Shown here in pieces: positions 11,001-22,179 of a stretch of 64,000 bases of DNA. The position numbers and the translations under genes are program-made. The DNA comes from Diospyros lotus (lineage: Eukaryota > Streptophyta > Magnoliopsida > Ericales > Ebenaceae). The stretch's first letter is position 1. Every line of letters begins with the position of its first letter. The notes beneath the pieces are model-generated. The model did no database searches. It was not told the origin of the DNA and saw nothing but the letters and a program-made list of their open reading frames with translations. The DNA lies in contig NC_068351.1 of assembly GCF_014633365.1 (NCBI RefSeq), forward strand, positions 764,001 through 828,000. Reading direction: 5' to 3'.

Positions 11001-11198
11001 CGGTACAAACAAATCATGTTCCAGTTTCGCTCTTAGTTATCAATATCTGATTTTTCTTTCCCTTGTGATTACCATTGTCGTCGTCGTGTCATCTTATACA
11101 AAAATTTCATCTTCTGGCACTAAGAGTGATGGTTTCTGCACACAGGGGTGTGGCACTTTGATCAGATGCTGCTACACGAGGACAATGGCGCATTCTGA
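8005..11198 (+). CDS. FER: Chloroplast ferritin (268 aa), eight exons
   Basis: Exons 8005-8333, 9491-9574, 9669-9729, 9905-9992, 10445-10506, 10635-10700, 10939-11002 and 11146-11198 join in phase, the usual eight-exon plant ferritin structure. Residues 1 to about 52 are a Ser/Ala-rich plastid transit peptide, followed by the plant extension peptide ([15 protein letters not shown]). The ferritin four-helix domain follows. Ferroxidase residues expected from human H-ferritin are all present: E112, Y119, E146, E147, H150, E196 and Q230. The protein assembles into 24-mers that oxidise Fe(II) and store it as mineral in plastids. It ends LLHEDNGAF. An odd stretch at 158-169, [12 protein letters not shown], departs from the usual NKRGGRVKLQS. 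Promoter elements are listed separately. Intron 1 carries a transposon. Confidence 0.96.
8503..9159. mobile_element. TIR element in ferritin intron 1 (family member A)
   Basis: The ends form long terminal inverted repeats of about 120 bp: left starts ACGGCCAAACTCGTATTTTT, right in reverse starts ATGGCCAAACCTATATTTTT. Both arms then contain TTATAATTTATATTTAT. The interior (8730-8990) is purine-rich and has no coding capacity. A second copy of the family lies at about 53517-54215. The element takes up more than half of ferritin intron 1 (8334-9490). Superfamily is not determined; no clear target duplication was seen. Confidence 0.7.
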
Positions 11199-12090
11199 AG
11201 ATTTATCTGTTTCTGCTCTGGATATGATCTGTGCCTTTATGGCTTTTCTTAAGGTATTGTTTGTTACAAAGCTTATGTAATAGAGATGGTGTGAGTATGA
11301 GTAATCAAGCTATTAGCATGCTGTATTCATGAATTACTAGCAACTTTATCAAAACTACTAATGGAAGCCAGATGGGAATTTCGTTGATCATTTTACTTTT
11401 GCTCTTCCCTTCTATAAAGTCTACAGTACATACACTCTGAATGTTAACGAGACTAACAGTGGAGTATGTCGAATTTTCGATCTGATATCCCTAAATAGAA
11501 CTGACATTGAATCTATGGATTGAATGGAACAAGACAGCAACCTGCGTACTAAAACCAACATCTAATAACGAGTTTCCTTGCAAGTCTCTTGCTGCTTGCA
11601 TTGCGATGAGCAATTTGGTGGATGCAACGAATGAAGCACCTTCCATATCACTTGTATGGCTGCATATGCTTCACAGGCATCCATATCCTTGTAAAGATCC
11701 ACAAGGCCAATTCTATATCTGCTATTTCAACCGTGTGTTGGATTGGAGATGAACAAGTAGTAGTAGTTGCTGCTATAAATGAATTGACAAAAATACAGAA
11801 AGCAACCAGCATAGCCATGAACATGAGAGACTGGTTTTGCCTCAAACGCATCTGAAGTCCTAATACTTGAATACCCAATATGTTTTCCGTTAACAGAGCA
11901 AATACGAACACGAACAAAACAAATTATTGTTTTCATGATCAATAGCAGTTAACCAACATAGCTCAATCTCAAATCAAACCAAAAATATCCAAAAATAAAA
12001 TTTAGTTCGATGTTGTAACAAGATACGAGGACAACATAAATCCTCAACCTAGAGCAATTAAATAGAGAATCTGCAACAGATCTTCATTCA
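11199..12090. other. Ferritin 3' region and unassigned sequence
   Basis: It begins with the ferritin 3'UTR. A minus-strand frame near 11648-11850 (MRLRQNQSLMFMAMLVAFCI...) looks like a signal peptide or membrane segment followed by 40 residues, but I recognise no family and no splice partners, so I do not call a gene. Confidence 0.4.
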
Positions 12091-12095
12091 TAAAT

Positions 12096-13800
<1,705 letters not shown>

Positions 13801-15480
13801 AGGAACGCCTAAAAACGTAGGTCAGCATTAGTTAACCATAGCTAAAGATTATTTTAACTAAAAATGTTATTTACCGGCCCTTGGACACAGGTCATATGAT
13901 TTATATGGTTGACTCATGATAAATTGAAATTCACACCAATAAGTTATGGATTCGATTATTTGTCCTCTACAATAAGATAAAATCTCCATCTGCGATTTAC
14001 CTCATATGCTGAAATCGAGAACATGAGCGACAGGAGACTGCGCAAGGGCGATAATCCCATTATGTAATTTACTCCAAATTTTTTTTGGAGTGATTTAGAC
14101 TATTTTAACTTAAATTTAATTCTAGGTTGTTATTTTATATTTTTTGTGGCTTAAATTTGGTATCTTATGATGTTTGTAAGATTTATTAAAAATAACATCA
14201 TTTTAATAAGTTTATTAAATACATTCTTCGCAGATTATAGTTTATTAAGGATATTAAACTTCAAATTAAGAGAGAAAAATATTTAAGAAAGAGTAAACCA
14301 CTTAAACTTCAAATTCTAAATTTCAAATTTCCAAATGTCATGTAATATGATGCACGGAAATGTCTCATAAATGTCGTTTCGACATTTTCGAAATATTTTT
14401 ATTTTTGAAATGTCAAAAAAGCCAAAAACATGTTTTCGAGCCATTTATACAATTTTAGAAACATTTCGGAACCATTTCGTAATATAAAGAAAATATCATA
14501 CACATTTTCATTTATGAAGAGAATTTTTTTTAAAAAAAAAAATTATATCTCTAACCAAGTTAGAAATGGAAAGTTTCTAACTCAAAAATTTTTAAATTTA
14601 CTGTTTGTTTTTAAAAGTAAATAAACTTTTAAATTTATTATTTATATTGTATTTGATTATATATTTTTTAAATTTTTTGTTTATTTTTAATTAATAAATC
14701 ATTATTTATGATAAAAATTATATTATTTATATTTATTTGAATGTATTATGAAATTTATATTTATTTTTTAATTAAATAACTATTTTTATACTTTTTACAT
14801 TAAAATTTATATTTATAAAAAAATATTTTTTTATGTACACATTTTCATTTTTTATTTTTTTTAAATATTATTTTTCATTTTCGTATTATATCTTTTTCTA
14901 TTTTCATTTTTGTCCAACTTTAATCACATAACCTCACATTTTTTGTCACGTGATCTCCCTGACATCCTGGCTGTCCATCAAATAAAAGCTATTAATTTCC
15001 ACCAGGCAATGGCCCCACTCAGTTCTATTTTTGCTTTTAATTTCAGAAATGAAATAGAAAGATAATAATAATAATATGTTGTCAACCAGTGGCAGCAAAG
15101 AATAGTTGCAGACAGAACTGAAGAAAAGCACAAGTTTGAATCAAAGGAAAGTAACTACCAACCAACCAGACTAATCCAACTTTCTCTCTTTATGTAAGCT
15201 TAGAATTGTTTATGAACAGGAGAATACACAAGAAACGATAAAGAAATTTAAAGGGAATGCGAAAGATGAGGCCTTCATCATTATCATGTACGAAAAGGTT
15301 AATCCCTATGTGTTCTTGACGACCATGTTTAAGGCGAGGAATTTCAACCCAAGGGGTTGCTAATTAAGTGACCATGTTTACTGCGAATTAATTTCATTCT
15401 TCCAAGCTTAACCCATCGCCATCAAATCTTTAACTAAAATAAAGAAGATGATATATATATATATATTATATACAGAAGAG
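13801..15480. other. AT-rich intergenic DNA upstream of the GILT gene
   Basis: No gene is supported. Sequence from 14100 to 14920 is strongly AT-rich, with T/A homopolymer runs and short repeated ATTTATATTTA phrases typical of degraded transposons. The GILT promoter lies in the last few hundred bases, with an (AT)n at 15452-15466. Confidence 0.5.
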
Positions 15481-15505
15481 GAGGAGTTGAGGTGCAGACC
15501 GAGAG

Positions 15506-17612
15506 ATGATTTCCCATAAAGCAGTCTCTGTATTGCTTGCAACTTTTGTATTGGTCGTCTTCTTCATATCTCAATCTCAATCTCATGCTTCTGACGATGC
15601 CAAGTTCAGGGCTGAGTCTGGCAGTGACTCTCAGAAGGTGAACCTGTCACTGTACTATGAAACTCTCTGCCCGTACTGTGCGAACTTCATCGTGAATAGC
15701 TTGGCCAAGATCTTTGAGAATGGACTCATCTCCATTATCAATCTCAGGCTGGTCCCATGGGGTAACACTTTTCTCAAAGATAACAATACCTGGGTTTGCC
15801 AGGTCTGTCTCTCTTTCCCTCATCCTCTTTATCTTCTTCATCTTTTACCCTTCTGAGGTGTTCATGAGTAGGTAAACTAACTGGGTCACACACAATAGTC
15901 CACAAATGGCGTGCATCTGACTAAAGACACGAAAATCTAGTTGTGGGTTCACCTCTAAAAGTTTGAACTTTGGTTGCAAAAGAGACTAATATAGCCTGAT
16001 CTAGTTGAAGATATCTTTAGATTTATGGCAAATTTGGTGTATAATTTGAAGTGAATGCAACGTGCAGCATGGCCCGGATGAGTGTGTGCTAAATACAGTG
16101 GAAGCCTGCGCCATTAAAGTCTGGCCTGACCTGGTAACAACAGATGCTTGGTTGGATCTAATTGAAACTTGTTCATACAATATGTAGCTCAGCTACGAAG
16201 ATGGCAGAGAACTGGGTTTTTTTTTATGTTAATTTCCCATTTTAGTTCTTGTCCAGGGAGCTCATTTCAGCTTCAGATTCGTCGAATGCGTGGAGCGATT
16301 GCATCTGCAGAACAAGCACGGTGAGTGGGAGTCTTGTTTTAGATCAGAGGGGTTGAATTCAAAGCCTCTTGTTGATTGCTACAACAGTGGACTTGGCTTT
16401 CAGGTAAGTTTCTATGCTTTATAGTTAGAAATGTTATTTGAACACTAATACAGAACAACATAACATATAATACAAAATATCAATACAAACCAACCTTGTT
16501 TTTTGCGTGATTTTATTAATTAATTGCCATGTCCCTCACCAAATGCGATCCGACTCTGTAGCTTGAACGAAGTTATGCCGATGAAACTGCTGGCCTGACT
16601 CCACCTCATAGATTCGTGCCATGGGTGGTTGTTAATAATCAACCACTTCAAGATGTTAGTCCTCTCTCTCTCTCTCTCTCTCTATCTCTATCCCACTAAA
16701 TGTTTGACCTACAAGATAGCCATTTTTTGATTGATTTTGATACCCTTCCTAACACGTGCTTTTACTTCTTCTTCTTTTTTTTTTTTTTACATGATTATTT
16801 AAATTTTTTATTATTTTAATTATACTTCTATACTTGTAATTTTAAATTAATTTAATTTTTATATTTTGTATAATAATCATAACTTTTCGTTATTTTAATT
16901 ATATCTTTGTACCTGTATTTATAGATTAATTTAATTCATATATTTTGATGTGCATAAGAAAAAATAAAATAAAATAAGTCAATTTAACTCTTTTTTTTTT
17001 ACACGTTAAAGTATAAGAGTTAAATTGACTTAAAAATATAGATATAAAAATATAATCAAAATCATAAATAATTTTTTCTTTTTTCTTTTTAGTAAATGAA
17101 ACAACAAAAATTCAAGTTACTATATAAAAAATGTCACAATATGAGAGTTAAATTAATTTGAAAATATAAGTATAAGAATGTAATTGAAAAAACAAAAAAA
17201 ACTGAATAGCCACATAAGAAAACATGAAAATATAAAAACAAAAATATAGATTTTCCCATTGATAATATGATGAATTCTTAAGTGTTATTTAAAAGTAATT
17301 ATTATTAAGTGTTAGACTCCATCTCAGGGTAAACAGTGTTATTTACCCTGAGATGCATGCAGTCACAGCCTCCCCCTCTTTTTTAACACCATATTCACTT
17401 TCTGTATGCAGGACTACCAAAATTTTCTGTCCTACGTCTGCAGGGCTTACAAAGGCCCCCGGGTACCTAAAGTTTGCAGCTCACATCAAGATATGATCAA
17501 CTCAGCTCACGAAGAGAACTCTATTGGTCAAGGCTGCTATGCAAGTGAGGCTAAAAGGCAGCAATCTAAGCCACCAACGCAGAAGGAATCAGAATCGCCA
17601 ACAGCTTCATAA
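15506..17612 (+). CDS. GILT-family thiol reductase (267 aa), five exons
   Basis: Exons 15506-15802, 16068-16133, 16257-16403, 16562-16654 and 17412-17612, all phase 0, give 267 residues. Residues 1-28 form a signal peptide (AVSVLLATFVLVVFFISQSQ). The thioredoxin-like active site CPYC is at 55-58. The family signature CQHGX2ECX2NX4C is perfectly matched at 98-113 (CQHGPDECVLNTVEAC), spanning the exon 1/2 junction. GILT proteins reduce protein disulfides in acidic compartments of animals; the plant relatives include Arabidopsis OSH1 and are presumably secreted or vacuolar. The C-terminal tail (SEAKRQQSKPPTQKESESPT) is polar and poorly conserved. Intron 4 (757 bp) holds a MITE-like AT-rich block. 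Confidence 0.94.
16790..17235. mobile_element. MITE-like element in GILT intron 4
   Basis: The block is AT-rich, with inverted arms built from phrases such as TTATTTTAATTATA and their complements (AATTTAATTTTTATATTTTG, and TAAATTGACTTAAAAATATA in the other arm). The same phrases occur in blocks at 21480-21740 and 61208-61510, suggesting a dispersed family. Ends start near CATGATTATT and finish near AAAACATG. No coding capacity. Confidence 0.5.
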
Positions 17613-18581
17613 ACAAACAAGATGAAGGTTGAAACATAATTCAGAATTTAGACCACCTGCTGTTGTGCAGTAATTGCCAGGCTGATATTTGATCTGTAGA
17701 ACTCAAGTTGTGCAATGTGGAATCTGTAAGGAAATGGGATGAAATTTATTACTTTGTTACCTCCTCTTACATATTCAATGTCACCAGCTTTGGATTGAAA
17801 AAACTATTCAATGTTATCAAAAGCCTGGCTAAGAAATCATGTCCTCCAGTTTAATTGACAAGCCAATGCAAATGCTGGTGATGAATGAATAATTTTTGCA
17901 GCTTTGTAAATACAACAACGGTAACTGTTCTTACGGCTAAAGATAGATGACTCTCCCAAGTCCTAGTAGGTGAACTCAGGCATGTGATCATTAAATTGGT
18001 TTCTGATTCTTGATTCTTGTCATTAAGGAAAGACCAGAAAGGACTCTAATTCAATCATTAAAGGTAGATAGCTTGAAGACTGTTGGGCCATTGTGGTTGG
18101 CTAGCTGTAAGTCCTACAGATCTACAACCCTAAAATGTAAAAACTGAACCTTAGGTTGACTAACGTGAGAACACCATGCAGAAAGAATATCTGAACAGCT
18201 AATTTCATAACAAGTTTTAACAATTCATATCATAATAGGATTTTGATAAAAGTTACTGATGGAAGTAATGGGAGATTGTTATCTACTATTCCCAAGATTA
18301 AGAAAGATCAATGTGTTCTTTGACATGACAAGGAGAGACTAAAACGAGAAATAGCAAACAAGTTATATGAGCACCTACGGACAATGAAATCGCCCTTTTG
18401 GTTCAACTAAGTCACCCTTCAATCGCCAGAAAATTGCTCAATCAAAAATATGAAATCATACAGAATGAGGATTCAAAATGCAAAAACACTTCCTTCCAGA
18501 GTATACAAGAAATACTAGGATAAATACAGACTTCCGAGCTGCATTATACATGCCTTGGAAAAGGAAAAATTTTGAAATTTG
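17613..18581. other. Convergent intergenic region, GILT and SPC24 3' ends
   Basis: This contains the 3'UTRs of the two convergent genes. I see no further gene. Confidence 0.5.
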
Positions 18582-20682
18582 TCACAGGCTTATCATCTTC
18601 CAAATGCTGTTACATATATCAAAGGCAGTTGCATCCTCCAGGTTGAACTCAAATTTCTCAACCACCTTTTTATCTCTTTCCACAATATCTGGAATTGACA
18701 TGGGTTAAGGAGATAATAATGCAGCAAGATACAAAACTATCATCTATGATATATAAAAATAGCAGCATAGAAAGTAAAGGATACGGCCTGATATTTTGGA
18801 ATGGTCATCCAAGTTTGGAATTATCTTTGTGACAGAAGCATACATTGAGAGCTTCATGCTACAAGACATAAGAAAATTGCTCATTTCCTGAATGAAGGGA
18901 TCAAAGAGAATTGTCTATATATCAAGAATATACCAAAGAAAATGAAAAGAGAAGTATTTGAGTAAATATACTTTCAAGCTGTTCCAACCATCCAAACCAA
19001 AACCACTCTTTAAGATGTATCTAATTGAATATATGTACCCAATGCAAACAGAAAGCATGGACACCAAGTTACTGCAAAGAACCCCAAAAACAAAAGAAAA
19101 CAAAACCAGGCAAACATAAAGAAAACTAGCAGAGAAACTTTGAAACACTGAAAATGACATATAAACTATATAAACACTAGATTCTAAGACATGACAAACA
19201 TGCTAGAATAACCGACACAAAAGAGTCCAAAAATTCTTGGAATAAGTTTGCTTCTGAACTTACCGTGCCCTCAGCTCATCTTGCTCAAGCTTTTTCAGAG
19301 TTTGCCTTCGTTCTTCAACAGAAACCCTTTGGCGTTCTAGGACACTAATTTGGTTTATAATTTCTGTGTTGATGATATTCAGGAAGATACTAACCAATCA
19401 CTAAGAATGATAGAAGACCAACAATCAAAATAATACAAGTGGGATGACCGAATACTTATCTAAGTTCCTCCCTGAGCAAACGTTCTCTTTGAAGTTCCTC
19501 TTCCAACTCGTTCTGAAGCACATCCATTTCCGCATCTGCAGCAATTTCAGATTTTGCCTCCTCTGCCTTTACCTTGCTCAAATCTATCTTTTTTTGGTAA
19601 TCTGTTGCATGTAAAAACTAGTCAGTGAAGTGATCTAAGAAGAAGATCTATACGAACAACAAACAGAATATTTGCCAAGGAAATTGAGGTTGTGCCTTTC
19701 TGAAGCATTTTTCTAGCTTCTACATTAAAAAGTTAAAAAGTAGGGTATAAATTTTCATCATCACATAGGACATATACATTTTCTAAAAACAAACAATAGA
19801 GCATTTAATTTTTATATAACATTCCCAGTCCCTTTTTTCTGTTGTTGAGTAAGATAACCAGTCCATTTTTCCATGTATGCATGATTACAATAGCTTAAGC
19901 AGAGAAGATGATTCAAGAATGAACAAAATCCGCTGATGAATGCGGTCAGAATGATCCACATCTATTATACAAAAGTGAACTCATGACATTCATATCGCGG
20001 ACACTTAACTAATAATCGAACATCAAGCCGCCCATTTGTTATTCCCCTTTACAATAATGAAAAGAACTTCCAGCTAACCATAGGCAGGACAGCAATTGAT
20101 TAAACAACGGCAAAAGAAAAGTACTCCCTTTCCTCGTTTTGACGTATGGAGGAGTTTAATAGTTAAGCAGAGAAAACTGGCATAATCAAGTAGCAAACCA
20201 ATCGTTTGGTTACTTCAATATAGCCATCACATAAAAGCACGTTTTCCCTAGAATGATAAAAATGCCAGGAACTTTAATTGCTGAAGTATTAACCAAAATT
20301 CAAACGGTTCAATTTGTCATCAACACTGAAACAACAAACGCCCAAGCAACCAACAATCAACTTCTGACAAATTCGTTATTTTCAGTTCGACACTCCCAAT
20401 ACACAGGTAATCAAGTCGCATAAGCATCAACAATACTGTAAATCATACATTTTAACAACAAAAAAATTGCAGAAAGTGAATGGTAAGTGGTAAGAGAGGT
20501 AGACCTTGAATCAAGCAGTGAGCATCGTCGTAATCGGAGCGACATTGGGATTGAAAAGTCTGCAATTGATCCACTTGCTGGGCCAAGATGTTAGCGTCCT
20601 TCTCGTCCTTGAGCACCTCGACGAGGTCGTTGCTGAAGTCAATTAACTTCTCTATATCGACCTTTCTCGACGAATCCCCCAT
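18582..20682 (-). CDS. SPC24: Kinetochore protein SPC24 homologue (200 aa), five exons
   Basis: Minus-strand exons 20682-20505, 19601-19460, 19365-19264, 18858-18785 and 18688-18582 join in frame to 200 residues: MGDSSRKVDIEKLIDFSNDL at the start, ...AFDICNSIWKMISL at the end. Most of the first 130 residues are predicted coiled coil (EMDVLQNELEEELQRERLLR, SVLERQRVSVEERRQTLKKL). The C-terminal globular part (KVVEKFEFNLEDATAFDICN) matches plant SPC24 (Arabidopsis MUN). SPC24 is a subunit of the NDC80 complex that links kinetochores to spindle microtubules. Intron 2 can only be spliced without loss as AT-AC (listed separately). Intron 4 has a canonical GT donor at 18784 that gives KISGHIVERDKK, matching the family. 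Confidence 0.9.
19366..19459 (-). other. SPC24: Probable AT-AC intron (intron 2) of SPC24
   Basis: The 94-bp intron begins ATAAGTATTC after CTTAG and ends CATCAACAC before AGAAATT. These limits keep frame (LREELR/EIINQISVLERQ) and keep the coiled-coil register. The donor looks like the U2 consensus AG/GTAAGTAT with the first G changed to A; it is not the U12 ATATCC type. Using the GT inside the donor would put TAA in frame. Confidence 0.6.
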
Positions 20683-20689
20683 TTTTCTC

Positions 20690-22075
20690 AGGCCTCTTCG
20701 ACTCGCAGCAATCTAGGGTTTTGGTCCCAACCTATCTCTCGCCTGAATCAACAACTCGTTGATCTGTAAAAAGAAGACGAATTCGTTTTACGCCGACGCT
20801 GCTACGGAAGCATCTGGCGGTGAGATTTGTCTCTGATTCCGGCAGGAAACAGGAAAGCGGCGTCGACGATGAAGGGAGGGAAAGTTTTGAACTTTCGAAG
20901 TCGAAGTCGAACTGTGCATACCATTATTATATTAAATCTTATTTTATTTAAAATTATATTATATAAATATCAAGCATGGCAAATGAATAGTCATTTGAAA
21001 TTTTTATTTTTTTTATTTACATAAGGTGACCGAACTTTATCGGACTAATCTTTAAGGGTGGGTAACCTTCCCTTGATGTACCTCTCAAATAAATTCGAAT
21101 GCGAACTCAATCTACATACACACAAAATTGAACATTCAGAACAATCCATGTAAAACATAAACATTTCAACAAATTTCTGCACTAATTCGAATTCTAATAT
21201 TTCATGTGAAACTCTAAGTACTTTATCACTGCACCATGCCTACGGGGTATCTTTTATTTTTTTTATGTGCAGGTAGATAACACAATTCACTCCATTAAAT
21301 TTAATTAATAACTCTGTCTAGTACACAATTATAAATTTATTTATTAAAAAATTATCTTTAAATTTTAAATACTTCACAAAAAAGAAATAATCAGTTAAAA
21401 GGTACATGACATTTTTTGTGAAGCTATTTTAATGTTAAAATTTGATTTTTAAATAAAATTGCTAAAGAAATACTAAGACATTCTAAAATTATGTACTTGT
21501 ATTGATAATTTTTTGAGTTAACTTAATTTTTTATATTTTGATAAAAAAAATTTATAACAATTCAAATTTTTCATTATTTCAATTATACTCTAAGAGTTGT
21601 ATTTTTAAATTAATTTAATTTATGTACTTTAATATGAATCGTGTGATGTGTACTTTGTCATCTCACTTTATAATTTTAAATATCAAAATTAAATTGATTC
21701 AAAAATATATATTCATGAAAATAATTAAAATAAAAAAATAGATTATAGGTACCTACACTCACAAATTAAAATAGAATAAATTAATTGTTAAAGTTTGATA
21801 TATTGACTTTGACACCTTTTAAATTTTAAAAATCACTCAATCAATCAATTATTAGACCTTTCAAAATTAGATATGACACTTTTTGTTACCAATGATGTTA
21901 ATTAAATTGACCGCACACTCTTGATCTTTTAATATTTGGCCTCCACACCATCTATATTTTTATTTTTCAGTTATTAATCAATCATTGAGGTTTCCTAAAA
22001 TGGTTAAGATTAATTTGGTAAAAAAATAAAAAAATGTTCGGTACATGTGATTAATTATTTTTATCTTCACTTCAG
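20690..22075. other. SPC24 promoter and AT-rich intergenic DNA
   Basis: 20683-20880 is GC-richer and should hold the SPC24 5'UTR and promoter. From 20920 the sequence is AT-rich and carries a MITE-like block at 21480-21740. No gene is supported. Confidence 0.5.
21480..21740. mobile_element. MITE-like AT-rich element, related to 16790-17235
   Basis: It shares the phrase order of the GILT intron 4 element: ATTATTTCAATTATACT, then TAAATTAATTTAATTTATG, then a complementary arm with TTAAATTGATTCAAAAATAT. Ends are not sharp. Confidence 0.35.
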
Positions 22076-22081
22076 CAAAGC

Positions 22082-22163
22082 GTCGATATGTCCGAGTGGT
22101 TAAGGAGACAGACTCGAAATCTGTTGGGCTCTGCCTGCGCAGGTTCGAATCCTGCTGTCGACG
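22082..22163 (+). tRNA. tRNA-Ser (anticodon CGA)
   Basis: A complete cloverleaf with the long variable arm of a serine tRNA. The acceptor stem GTCGATA pairs with TGTCGAC plus discriminator G. Anticodon loop CTCGAAA puts CGA at 22115-22117. The T arm is GCAGG TTCGAAT CCTGC. A box TGTCCGAGTGG and B box GGTTCGAATCC are present, and a TTTT terminator follows at about 22176. No intron. CCA is not encoded, as expected for a nuclear plant gene. Confidence 0.97.
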
Positions 22164-22179
22164 TTCCATTATGTAATTT

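Noticed and set aside
11648..11917. Minus-strand ORF with a signal-peptide-like segment
   Set aside because: No recognised family, no supporting exons, and the frame ends in low-information sequence.
18785..18790. Possible GC-AG intron donor in SPC24 intron 4 (TCAG/GCCGTA)
   Set aside because: A normal GT three bases further on gives KISGHIVERDKK, which fits the family and keeps frame.
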